A DNA stretch of 11,022 nucleotides from Streptomyces sp. NRRL S-118 (GCF_000716335.1 NZ_KL591030.1:1-11022), one strand, 5' to 3'; shown: positions 1-7,306, counted from the stretch's first letter. Translations and numbers: made by a program. Notes: a model not told the origin generated them from the sequence alone.

Positions 1-2871
1 GCGGTGCTGACCGCGATGGCCCGCCAGACCCTGGAGCAGCGCGACGACGCGGTGTTCCTGACCGCGCTGCGGGCCGAGCACCCGGAGGCGGAGACCTTCG
101 CCGGGTTCCTCGGGCAGGCGCACAACGCGGGCGTACGGGTGGACTGGGCGGCGTACTACGCGGGGACCGGTGCGCGCCGCGTCGGCCTGCCCACCTACGC
201 CTTCCAGAGGGAGCGGTACTGGCTCACCACCGGCGCGGGAACCGGTGACGTCGCCGCGGCCGGACTCGGCCCGGTCAGGCACCCGGTCCTCGCGGCCGCC
301 ACCCGGCTGGGGACCCGTGACGAGTGGCTGTTCAGCGGCCGCCTGTCCACCGACATCCAGCGGTGGACCCAGGACCACGTCGTGCAGGAAGTGACGATCG
401 TTCCCGGCACCGCACTGGTCGAACTGGCGCTGGCCGCGGGTGAGCGGACCGGCTGCCCGGCCCTCGACGAGCTGGTGGTGGAGGCACCGCTGCTCCTGGA
501 GGACGGTGTCGTACGGCAGGTGCAGGTCACCGTCGGACCGGCGGACGACAACGGCCGCCGCGACGTCGCCCTCTACACCCGCCCGGAGCACGGCGGGGAC
601 GACGAGCCGGCGGAGACCATCTGCCACGCGCGGGGCGTCCTCGCCCCCGAGGCCGAGCCCGTGGCAGCCGAATGGGCGGTCCAGTGGCCGCCCCCGGGCG
701 CCGAGGAGGCGTCGGTCGACGAGCTCTACGCGGGCATGTCCGACCTCGGTTACGACTACGGGCCCGCCTTCCAGAGCGTCCGGGCGGTGTGGCGCGCGGG
801 CGACGAGGTGTTCGCCGAGGTGGCGCTCCCGGACGGCACCAGCGGCGACGGGTTCGGGATCCACCCGGCCCTGTTCGACGCCGCCATGCACGGCAGCCTG
901 CTGCAGCGGGGTGCCGACCAGACCGCGCTGCTGCCGTTCTCCTGGTCGCACATACGCCTCGGTACGACCGGGACCTCCCGGGTCAGGGCCCGCGTGAGGA
1001 CCGAGGAAGGCACCGCGCTCCGGGTCGACATCGCCGGCGAGCAGGGCGAGCCGGTGCTGAGCATGGACCGGCTGTACATGCGTCCCCTGGAGCCGTCGCA
1101 GCTCGCCGACGGGGGCCGGGCCAGGCGCAACGCGCTGTTCGAGCCGGACTGGAGCGAGGTCACGCCCGCCCCGGCCACGGCACACGTGGTGGTCCTCGGC
1201 GAGGAGTTCGCCGACCTGGACGCGCTGGAGCAGGCGATCGCCGACGGCGCGGAGGCGCCGGAGACGGTCGTCGCCACGGTCGCCACACCGCCCGGTGACG
1301 GGCCGGATGCCGTACGGGAAGCCGTGACCGACGCGCTCGGCCTGGTCCAGCGGTGGCTGGCCCTCGAGTGGCTGACCGGCGCACGGCTGATCGTCGCGAC
1401 CCGCCGCGGTCTCGCGGTCGGTGACGAGGCGCCGGATGCCGCCCAGGCCGCGGTGGGAGGTCTGGTGCACAGCGCCCAGGCCGAGTTCCCCGGCCAGTTC
1501 GTCGTGGTGGACGTGGACGGGACCGAGGACCCGGACTGGGCGGCGCTGGCCGGTCTCGACGAGCCGCGGATCGCGGTCCGTGACGGCCGCGCACGCGTAC
1601 CGCGCCTCGCACGGGTCTCGGCGGTGCCGGACACGACGCCCGCGTTCGACGGAACGGTCCTGGTGACCGGCGGCACCAGCGGCCTGGGCGCGGTGTTCGC
1701 CAGGCACCTGGTGGAGCGGCACGGTGCCCGGAGCCTGCTGCTGGTCAGCAGGCGCGGCGGGGCCGCCGAGGGCGCGGACGAGCTGGTGGCCGACCTGGAG
1801 CGGCTCGGCGCCCGCGTGCGGGTCGCCGCGTGCGACGCCGCCGACCGCGAGCAGGTCGCCGGACTGCTGGCATCGCTGGACGAGCCGCTGGCCGCGGTCG
1901 TGCACGCGGCCGGTGTGCTGGACGACGGCGTGGTCGGGGCGCTCACCGCGGAGCAGGTCGAGCGGGTGATGCGGCCCAAGGTCGACGCTGCCTGGCACCT
2001 GCACGAGCTGACCGCCGGGATGGACCTGTCCGCGTTCGTGTTGTTCTCCTCCGCCGCGGCCGCGATCGGCAGCCCCGGCCAGGCGAACTACTCGGCGGCC
2101 AACGCCGCGCTCGACGCGCTCGCCGCGCGGCGGCGCGCGGCAGGGCTCCCGGCCGTCTCACTGGCGTGGGGCCTCTGGTCCGACACCACCGGTATGGCCG
2201 CCAGGATGGACGAGACCGACCTCGCGCGACTCGAGGGGATGGGCCTGCGCCCGCTGTCCGCCGAGCTCGGGCTGGGGCTGTTCGACCAGGCGCTCGGCCT
2301 GGACCGGCCGGTGCTCGTCCCGGTCCAGCTGGACCAGGCCGCGCTGCGGCGCCAGTCGTCGGCCGGGCTGCTGCCCGCCCTGCTGCGCGGCCTGGTGCGG
2401 ACCTCCGGCCGCGCGCGGACGACCGAGTCCCTCGCCCGGCGCCTCGCCGGCGTCGCGGAGGCGGACCGGGCCGGCGTCGTGCTGGACCTGGTCCGTGCCC
2501 AGGTGGCCGTGGTGCTCGGCCACGGTTCGGCCGACACGATCGACCCGGACCGCGACCTCCAGGAGCTGGGCTTCGACTCGCTGAGCGCGGTCGAACTGAG
2601 CACCCAGCTCAACAAGCTCACCGGACTGCAGCTCGACGGCACCCTCGCGTTCGACCACCCGACGCCGCAACTGATCGCGGAGCACCTGCTCACCCTGGTG
2701 GCGCAGCAGGCCGGCGAGGACGGACCGGCGGCGGGAGGCGCGCCGCTGTCGGAGGAGGACGAGGTCCGGGCCATGCTCGCCGCCATCCCGATCGAGGACC
2801 TGCGCGAGACCGGGCTGCTCGAGACGTTGCGCGACCTCGCGGCCGCGGTCCGGGCCCCGGTGAGCGGCTGA
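1..2871 (+). CDS. Type I modular polyketide synthase, C-terminal part (AT end, DH, KR, ACP, docking tail); 5' end outside window
   Basis: Extension module of a modular type I PKS, cytosolic and acting on ACP-bound chains. The 956 visible residues are numbered here from the first base. The AT tail ends in the typical [12 protein letters not shown] (187-222). A DH follows: active-site His126 in an HxxxGxxxxP-like motif (376-405), YGPAFQS (757-777) and [10 protein letters not shown] with catalytic Asp293 (877-879). The KR has the NADPH loop TGGTSGLG (1666-1689), the LDD motif of B-type KRs (1918-1926) and the active-site pattern Ser, Tyr697 and Asn in YSAAN (2089-2103). There is no ER between DH and KR. 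The ACP carries the phosphopantetheine Ser860 in LGFDSLS (2578-2580). A B-type KR with an apparently intact DH predicts a trans double bond. The DH motif has Glu where Gly is usual. The protein ends in a docking-like tail and has no thioesterase, so this is not an ordinary terminal module. Any N-terminal modules lie upstream. Confidence 0.97.
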   Translation, partial: AVLTAMARQTLEQRDDAVFLTALRAEHPEAETFAGFLGQAHNAGVRVDWAAYYAGTGARRVGLPTYAFQRERYWLTTGAGTGDVAAAGLGPVRHPVLAAATRLGTRDEWLFSGRLSTDIQRWTQDHVVQEVTIVPGTALVELALAAGERTGCPALDELVVEAPLLLEDGVVRQVQVTVGPADDNGRRDVALYTRPEHGGDDEPAETICHARGVLAPEAEPVAAEWAVQWPPPGAEEASVDELYAGMSDLGYDYGPAFQSVRAVWRAGDEVFAEVALPDGTSGDGFGIHPALFDAAMHGSLLQRGADQTALLPFSWSHIRLGTTGTSRVRARVRTEEGTALRVDIAGEQGEPVLSMDRLYMRPLEPSQLADGGRARRNALFEPDWSEVTPAPATAHVVVLGEEFADLDALEQAIADGAEAPETVVATVATPPGDGPDAVREAVTDALGLVQRWLALEWLTGARLIVATRRGLAVGDEAPDAAQAAVGGLVHSAQAEFPGQFVVVDVDGTEDPDWAALAGLDEPRIAVRDGRARVPRLARVSAVPDTTPAFDGTVLVTGGTSGLGAVFARHLVERHGARSLLLVSRRGGAAEGADELVADLERLGARVRVAACDAADREQVAGLLASLDEPLAAVVHAAGVLDDGVVGALTAEQVERVMRPKVDAAWHLHELTAGMDLSAFVLFSSAAAAIGSPGQANYSAANAALDALAARRRAAGLPAVSLAWGLWSDTTGMAARMDETDLARLEGMGLRPLSAELGLGLFDQALGLDRPVLVPVQLDQAALRRQSSAGLLPALLRGLVRTSGRARTTESLARRLAGVAEADRAGVVLDLVRAQVAVVLGHGSADTIDPDRDLQELGFDSLSAVELSTQLNKLTGLQLDGTLAFDHPTPQLIAEHLLTLVAQQAGEDGPAAGGAPLSEEDEVRAMLAAIPIEDLRETGLLETLRDLAAAVRAPVSG
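2746..2853 (+). other. C-terminal docking-like tail of the upstream PKS
   Basis: After the ACP and a short Gly/Ala linker the protein has an acidic start (SEEDEV) followed by an amphipathic helical stretch, [17 protein letters not shown], and then stops. Tails of this form are common at the C-termini of actinobacterial PKS subunits that hand their chain to another subunit. I infer a docking role from this resemblance. The next PKS gene begins with a loading module and has only about a dozen residues before its KS, so it is not the acceptor. The partner must be encoded elsewhere, or the tail contacts a release enzyme. Confidence 0.65.
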
Positions 2872-2947
2872 TGCCGGCCGCCCGGGCCACCACCCCCGAC
2901 GAGCCGCCTGCCGCGGCCGACACCGAGCGCACACCACACCAATCCAC

Positions 2948-2963
2948 GAGGGGCCGGAACGGA
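2948..2963 (+). promoter_or_regulatory. Ribosome binding site supporting the P450 start at 2964
   Basis: GAGGGG at 2948-2953 lies 10 bases before ATG 2964, and a second purine-rich stretch GGAACGGA (2956-2963) abuts the start. This favours 2964 over the in-frame ATG at 2871, which overlaps the PKS stop (TGATG) but has only a weak purine run before it. Confidence 0.6.
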
Positions 2964-4373
2964 ATGGACACCCGCAGTACCACGACCGACACCGGGCCGA
3001 AGAGGCCCGCGGTTCCCGCATCCAGCATCCGGGGGCCGAGGACGACCACGATGATGCAGTACGTACAGCTGTTCCGCAGGCCCGGCGAGTACATGATGGA
3101 TTGCCGCCGCAAGTACGGGAAGCAGTTCGAGCTGAAGGTCTTCCCCGGATACAAGCTCTACGTGCTGTCGGACCCCGAGGACGTCAAGCAGATGTTCCTC
3201 GCCCCGAGCGACGTCCTGCACACGGGACGGGGCAGCGCCTCGCTGGAGAAGTTCTTCGGCCAGACGGGGCTGGCCTGGCTGGACGAGAAGGAGCATCTCG
3301 CCCGGCGCAAGGGGATCATGCCCTCGGTGCGCGGCAGCGCGCACCAGCGGACGGAGGAAGCGGTCCGGCGCATGGCCCGGGAGGCCGTGGCGGGCTGGCC
3401 GCGCGGCAAGGCCGTCGCCCTCCGCCCGTACGTGCACAAGTTCACGATCCAGGTGATCCGCGAGGTCGTCTTCGGCAAGCACGTGCCGTCCTGCTGGGAC
3501 GAGCTGTTCGACGTCATCTGGGAGATGCTCAAGCTGAACGCGAGCGTCGCGACGATGATCGAGACGCACGAGATGTCGCCGCTCGGCGTCCGCCTGCTCC
3601 GGGCGATCCGGCCGCTGGGCCTCGACCGCTTCTTCAAGAACCGGGACCGCTGCGACCAACTGATCGCCCAGGCGATCGCCGAGCGCGTGAACTCGGGCGA
3701 GCCCGGCGACGACATGCTCGCCATGATGCTCGGCATGACGACGGAGGACGGCACTCCGCTCAGCGCCGTCGAGTTGCGCGACGAGATCATGACCATGTTC
3801 GTCGCCGGCACCGAGACGACCGCCGCGGCCATCTGCTGGTCGCTGGAGCACCTGACCCGTGAACCGGCCGTGTTCGAGCGGCTCCTCGCGGAGATCGACG
3901 AGGGCACCAGTGACGAGTACCTCACGGCCACGGTGATCGAGTCGCTCCGCAGGTGGCCCCCGAACCCGCACATCATCCCCCGTGAGGTCGTCAAGCCGAT
4001 CGAGATCGGCGGGGTGCGTTACGAACCGGGCTCCATGCTCTGGGCGAGCGCCTACCTGGTGCACCACGACCCGAGGGTCTACCCGGACCCCTACGCGTTC
4101 CGGCCCGAGCGGTTCCTCGGCGTCAAGCCCAGCACCTCCACCTGGATCCCGTTCGGCGGCGGCCGGGTCCGCTGCCTCGGCGACCGGATCGCGATGGTGG
4201 AGATGAAGGAGGTGCTCCGCGAGCTGCTGACCACGTGCGACCTGCACCGGCCGGACATGACACCGGAGGTGCCGGTCGGCCGCTCCGTCACCATGACGCC
4301 GAAGCGCGGGGCCCACCTGGAGCTCCGGCCCCGGAGGAACCGGCCCCGGCGCGTGGCGGAGGCCGGCGGTTAG
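2964..4373 (+). CDS. Cytochrome P450 monooxygenase (tailoring enzyme)
   Basis: A heme-thiolate monooxygenase of 469 residues, predicted to oxidise the polyketide product or an intermediate using electrons from a ferredoxin system that is not encoded here. Landmarks in order are the I-helix oxygen-activation motif AGTETT (residues 281-286, with the conserved Thr at 285), ExxR of the K-helix (Glu326, Arg329 in ESLRRWPP), the FRPERF segment and the heme loop FGGGRVRCLG with axial Cys404 (4173-4175). The basic residue expected two positions before the Cys is Val, with Arg on either side of it. There is no membrane anchor, so it should be soluble. It is somewhat longer than most bacterial P450s, with a polar, Thr/Pro-rich N-terminus. 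Starting at ATG 2871 would add 31 disordered-looking residues (500 in total) and would couple it directly to the PKS stop. The tailoring role is inferred from its position between PKS genes. The substrate and site of oxidation cannot be read from the sequence. Confidence 0.95.
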   Translation: MDTRSTTTDTGPKRPAVPASSIRGPRTTTMMQYVQLFRRPGEYMMDCRRKYGKQFELKVFPGYKLYVLSDPEDVKQMFLAPSDVLHTGRGSASLEKFFGQTGLAWLDEKEHLARRKGIMPSVRGSAHQRTEEAVRRMAREAVAGWPRGKAVALRPYVHKFTIQVIREVVFGKHVPSCWDELFDVIWEMLKLNASVATMIETHEMSPLGVRLLRAIRPLGLDRFFKNRDRCDQLIAQAIAERVNSGEPGDDMLAMMLGMTTEDGTPLSAVELRDEIMTMFVAGTETTAAAICWSLEHLTREPAVFERLLAEIDEGTSDEYLTATVIESLRRWPPNPHIIPREVVKPIEIGGVRYEPGSMLWASAYLVHHDPRVYPDPYAFRPERFLGVKPSTSTWIPFGGGRVRCLGDRIAMVEMKEVLRELLTTCDLHRPDMTPEVPVGRSVTMTPKRGAHLELRPRRNRPRRVAEAGG

Positions 4374-4463
4374 CAGAGCCGGCGCGGCCCAGGGGCCTGC
4401 CACAGTGGCCGCCGTCGCAGGGACGGGCCGGCACGGCGACAACGGACGGATGGGGCACACCCG

Positions 4464-5042
4464 ATGAGGGTCCCGAACAGCGAGTACACCGGAAGACCGT
4501 GGCGGATCCACGAGTTCGCACCGGACTTCGAGGTGGAGGACGTCTGGGCCCTGCCGACACCCGGCGGGCCGGACGAACTCGCGCGCTTCGTGCGGGGGTT
4601 CACGGCCAACGGCGACGAGGAGAACTCGGGTTTCATCATCCGCAACCTCTTCCGGGTCCGCTGGACGCTCGGCCGGCTGTTCGGGTGGGACCAGGAGAGC
4701 GAGGGCGTGGGACACCGCGTGAGGTCCCTCCGGGACAGGCTCCCGGAGGACCTCCGCGACGGGCCGCGCGGCCCGGACTTCGCCTCGCTCCCCTTCACCG
4801 CCGTCTACCAGACGGACACCGAGTACGTGGCCGAGCTGGCCAACCGGACCGTGCACGCGTTGATGCACATCGGCTGGGTCCCGGACGGCACGGGCACCTA
4901 CTACGCCCAGATGGCGTCGCTCTGGAAACCCAACGGTCTGCTCGGACAGGCCTACAGAACCGGTGGCAAGCCCCTGCGCCGCCTCTTCGTCTACCCCCAG
5001 TTGAGCCGTGCGGTCGGAAAGAACTGGCCGCACTACACCTGA
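4464..5042 (+). CDS. DUF2867-type protein of unknown function
   Basis: A 192-residue soluble protein without a signal peptide or transmembrane segment. The C-terminal half fits the DUF2867 pattern as I remember it: an ANRTVHALMHIGW stretch, then a WKPNGLLGQAY segment, a basic KPLRRL helix and FVYPQL before the end. In other bacteria this domain occurs alone or fused behind atypical NAD-binding SDR domains, and no biochemical role is established. No metal site or catalytic triad stands out. The start is ATG 4464, with the purine-rich GGACGGATGGGG (4444-4455) upstream. It sits 90 bases after the P450 and 66 bases before the alpha-oxoamine synthase, which suggests that it serves the same pathway. 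Possible roles are intermediate binding, cyclisation or assistance to the SDR, but these are guesses. Family assignment is from recalled motifs only. Confidence 0.85.
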   Translation: MRVPNSEYTGRPWRIHEFAPDFEVEDVWALPTPGGPDELARFVRGFTANGDEENSGFIIRNLFRVRWTLGRLFGWDQESEGVGHRVRSLRDRLPEDLRDGPRGPDFASLPFTAVYQTDTEYVAELANRTVHALMHIGWVPDGTGTYYAQMASLWKPNGLLGQAYRTGGKPLRRLFVYPQLSRAVGKNWPHYT

Positions 5043-5049
5043 CATCCCC

Positions 5050-5080
5050 GCAGCTCAGCGGCGCACGGCCCGCTGACTGC
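5050..5080 (+). repeat. Intergenic inverted repeat (RNA hairpin) before the oxoamine synthase gene
   Basis: TCAGCGG (5055-5061) pairs exactly with CCGCTGA (5070-5076) across an 8-base loop. GCAG (5050-5053) pairs with CTGC (5077-5080) after one bulged C at 5054, giving an 11-bp stem. It starts 8 bases after the DUF2867 stop and ends 13 bases before the GAGG ribosome binding site of the next gene. No T-run follows, so it does not look like a rho-independent terminator. It could influence mRNA processing, stability or translation of the downstream genes. Confidence 0.55.
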
Positions 5081-5093
5081 ACCCACAAGAAAC

Positions 5094-5097
5094 GAGG
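5094..5097 (+). promoter_or_regulatory. Ribosome binding site of the oxoamine synthase gene
   Basis: GAGG lies 11 bases before ATG 5109. It is a moderate site with rather long spacing, directly downstream of the intergenic hairpin. Confidence 0.45.
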
Positions 5098-5108
5098 CTC
5101 CACCCGCG

Positions 5109-6323
5109 ATGACTACCCTGCCAGGCTGGAATTTCGAGAAGTTCGCCGAAGGAATCCGGGCGGCCGGCATGGCCGAGCCGCCGGTGTCCGGAGTGATACC
5201 CGGACCGGTGCACGGCACCGACCGGATGATCACGAACCTCGCGTCGGTCAACTTCCTGGACCTCCAGCGCCGCGAGGACGTGATGAAGGTCCTCCTCGAC
5301 GCCACCCAGCAGTACGGCCTCGCCACCGGCGGCAGCCGCATCCTCCAGGGCGTCATGCCCCCGCACATCGACATGGAGCGGACGATCGCGGACTACCTCC
5401 AGAAGGAGTCGGCGATCAGCTTCGCGACCGGAACACTCGCCAACATCGGCTTCATGAGCGCGATGGCGGGCACCCAGTCGCTCATGAAGGGCCTCTCGAT
5501 GGTGAATCGGGACGTCGTCTTCGTCTTCGACCGGGACGCGCACTGGTCGCTGTGGAAGTCCGCGGAGAACCTGAAGTTCGGCGAGCGGCTGTTCGCCTTC
5601 GAGCACAACTCGGTGGAGAGCCTCGAAGCGATCCTCAAGAAGCTCCGCGGCAAGCGCGTGGTGGTCGTCTTCGAGTCGGTGTACTCGATCGACGGCGTGG
5701 TCGCGCCGATGCACGAGATCGTCGACGTCTGCGAGAAGTACGGGGCCCTCTCGTACGTGGACGACGCGAACGGTTTCATGGTCTACGGGCCGCCGCACCG
5801 CAAGTTCCACCAGGAGTACCAGGGGCTGCTCCGGTCCACCTTCATCATGGTGTCGCTGAAGAAGGCCGTCGGCCTGGAGGGCGGCCTGATCGCCGGCCCC
5901 AAGGACGCCATCACCTCCTTCGAACTGCTCTCCGGCGCGAGCGCCTTCACCGCCGGTGTGCTGGCTCCCGCGGCGGCGGGCACGGCCTACATCTCCCGGC
6001 TCCTGGCCTACGAGGAGCCGGAGATCGTCGACAACTACCTGGCCAAGGTCGCCGACTTCCGCAAGCGGCTGCTCGACGAGGACCTGCCGATCACGGACAC
6101 GGAGACCTGCTTCACCTCGCTCGTCGTCGGCGACGAGCACAAGTGCCTCCAGCTGTTCGGCGCCTACCTCGAGCACGACATCCGGGTCCCTCCGTACGTG
6201 TACCCGGCGGCCCGGCGTGCCCAGGCCGTGCTGCGCATCATCATCAACGCCTCGCACACCGAGGAACAGCTGGACCACTTCATCGAGGTTTCCAAGAAGC
6301 TGCGGGACAAGAAGCTCTTCTGA
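5109..6323 (+). CDS. PLP-dependent alpha-oxoamine synthase (serine palmitoyltransferase / AONS / KBL / ALAS family)
   Basis: Enzymes of this family condense an acyl thioester with an amino acid, with loss of CO2, to give an alpha-amino ketone. The 404-residue length is normal for the family and covers the whole fold. Visible landmarks are NLASVNFLDL near the N-terminus, the glycine-rich GGSRILQG with the following PPH, and FATGTLAN. His145 in DRDAHWSLW matches the His that stacks on PLP. SIDGVVAP is present, and Asp218 in VDDANG matches the Asp that contacts the PLP ring nitrogen. Lys252 in SLKKAVG is the predicted Schiff-base lysine. The family's VDDAH His, which contacts the PLP hydroxyl (His207 of E. 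coli AONS), is Asn221 here, and the small residue before the Lys is another Lys. There is no ACP or other fused domain. The neighbouring SDR and PKS genes suggest that the acyl donor is a polyketide on an ACP. Gly, Ala or Ser could be the amino acid. An ALAS for a C5N unit is the main alternative. Confidence 0.93.
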   Translation: MTTLPGWNFEKFAEGIRAAGMAEPPVSGVIPGPVHGTDRMITNLASVNFLDLQRREDVMKVLLDATQQYGLATGGSRILQGVMPPHIDMERTIADYLQKESAISFATGTLANIGFMSAMAGTQSLMKGLSMVNRDVVFVFDRDAHWSLWKSAENLKFGERLFAFEHNSVESLEAILKKLRGKRVVVVFESVYSIDGVVAPMHEIVDVCEKYGALSYVDDANGFMVYGPPHRKFHQEYQGLLRSTFIMVSLKKAVGLEGGLIAGPKDAITSFELLSGASAFTAGVLAPAAAGTAYISRLLAYEEPEIVDNYLAKVADFRKRLLDEDLPITDTETCFTSLVVGDEHKCLQLFGAYLEHDIRVPPYVYPAARRAQAVLRIIINASHTEEQLDHFIEVSKKLRDKKLF

Positions 6324-6370
6324 CCACCACCGGGTTCGCACCGGATGTCCACGCTCGTCCTCACTGGGTT

Positions 6371-6378
6371 GGGAGAGG
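6371..6378 (+). promoter_or_regulatory. Ribosome binding site deciding the SDR start
   Basis: GGGAGAGG ends 9 bases before ATG 6388. The open frame continues far upstream, but that stretch runs inside the oxoamine synthase gene and encodes no conserved sequence. The site and the onset of the Rossmann fold (TGGSSGIG from residue 23) fix the start at 6388. Confidence 0.75.
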
Positions 6379-6387
6379 TCTGCACAG

Positions 6388-7269
6388 ATGAAGGGGAACA
6401 AGGCCGAAGGGCGGTCCGCCCGGGCGATAGGTCCCGGTACGCACGCCGTCGTGACGGGTGGTTCCAGCGGGATCGGCCTGGCCACGGCCCGGCTGCTGGC
6501 CGCCAGGGGCGCACGCGTCTCGCTGATCGCGCGTACCGCGTCCCGGCTGGACGAGGCCGCGGCGCAGCTCGCGAAGAGCGGCGCCCGGGTGGCCACCGCG
6601 GTGGCGGACGTCACCGACCGGGCCGCGGTGGAGAAGGCGATCACGGAGCTGACCGCCCGTCAGGGACCGTGCGACATCCTGGTCACCTCGGCGGGCATCA
6701 CGGAGGCGGGCTACTTCCAGGACCTGCCGGACAGCGCCTTCCGCGAGGTCATGGAGACCGACTACTTCGGCACGCTGTGGCCCGTCCGGGCGGTCGTGCC
6801 GTCGATGATCGAGCGCCGGCGCGGCACCGTCATCGGCGTGTCCGCGGTCGTCGGGATCGCCGGCACCTTCGGCTACACGGCCGTCAGCCCGGCGAAGTTC
6901 GCCGTGCGCGGCCTGCTGGAGGCGCTGCGTGCCGAACTCAACCCGTACGACGTCCACGTCGGCTTCATCTGCCCGCCCGACGTGGACACCCCGCACTACG
7001 CGTACGAACGGCCGCGGCTGCCGGTCGAGACCAAGGAGTTCTCCAAGGCCATGAAGCTGATGCCGCCCGAACAGGTGGCGGCCGGGATCATCCGCCTGAT
7101 CGAACGACGCAAGACCCGGATGGTGCCCGGTGCGGTGAACCGGGTGGGCTCGGCCGTCTCCGTGATGCTGCCCGGCGCGCTCGAGTGGTTCGTCGACCGC
7201 ACCGTCCGCAAGGTGCGCCGGGACCGGCCGGCCGGATACGCAGCCGCGGGCGACGTCCGCACACCGTAG
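6388..7269 (+). CDS. 3-ketodihydrosphingosine reductase-like short-chain dehydrogenase with altered catalytic residues
   Basis: A 293-residue classical SDR. It carries the NAD(P)H loop TGGSSGIG (residues 23-30) and an IARTASRL strand whose Arg suits NADPH. The second half resembles eukaryotic KDSR/Tsc10: GTFGYTA before the active-site Lys, FAVRGLLEAL, PPDVDTP, then a LPVETK stretch and PPEQVAAGI. KDSR reduces 3-keto-sphinganine to sphinganine, the step after serine palmitoyltransferase, and this gene directly follows an enzyme of that family. The canonical tetrad is broken. Asp125 replaces Asn in METDYFG, Ala153 replaces Ser thirteen positions before the Tyr site (Ser152 remains), and Val166 replaces the Tyr of YxxxK, while Lys170 is kept. 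The NAG motif reads TSAG. Ordinary ketone reduction therefore seems unlikely. The protein may use other residues (Tyr163 is nearby), catalyse a different step or act as a partner protein. No membrane helix is evident. Family assignment is confident, but the reaction is open. Confidence 0.93.
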   Translation: MKGNKAEGRSARAIGPGTHAVVTGGSSGIGLATARLLAARGARVSLIARTASRLDEAAAQLAKSGARVATAVADVTDRAAVEKAITELTARQGPCDILVTSAGITEAGYFQDLPDSAFREVMETDYFGTLWPVRAVVPSMIERRRGTVIGVSAVVGIAGTFGYTAVSPAKFAVRGLLEALRAELNPYDVHVGFICPPDVDTPHYAYERPRLPVETKEFSKAMKLMPPEQVAAGIIRLIERRKTRMVPGAVNRVGSAVSVMLPGALEWFVDRTVRKVRRDRPAGYAAAGDVRTP

Positions 7270-7306
7270 AAGTTCATGCGTGGCGATGGCCGACCGCGCG
7301 GGATAC

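Noticed and set aside
1830..2870. The P450 frame stays open far upstream into the PKS, suggesting a PKS-P450 fusion
   Set aside because: The upstream part is low-complexity Arg/Gly/Pro sequence read out of frame with the KR and ACP domains, and the PKS has its own stop at 2869-2871.
4399..4409. An 11-base palindrome GCCACAGTGGC in the gap before the DUF2867 gene, considered as an operator
   Set aside because: It is too short and isolated to separate from chance in GC-rich DNA, and no repeat copy was seen elsewhere in the window.
2088..5045. A very long open frame on the minus strand (about 985 codons) across PKS, P450 and DUF2867 genes
   Set aside because: Its translation shows no recognisable domain and it is antisense to three clear genes. 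In such GC-rich DNA the frame opposite a real gene often lacks stops.
5109..6323. Assigning the oxoamine synthase as a 5-aminolevulinate synthase for a C5N unit
   Set aside because: It was not preferred because no acyl-CoA ligase or amide synthase partner is in the window and the next gene is KDSR-like. It remains an alternative, because partners could lie outside.
6324..6387. A CCGG...CCGG repeat in the gap after the oxoamine synthase gene, considered as a terminator
   Set aside because: It has only four pairs and no T-run, and the next gene has its own good ribosome binding site on the same strand.
4235..6391. A plus-strand open frame of about 718 codons overlapping DUF2867 and the oxoamine synthase
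   Set aside because: It is Arg/Pro/Gly-rich with no motif, and the +0 frame genes it overlaps carry conserved catalytic motifs.
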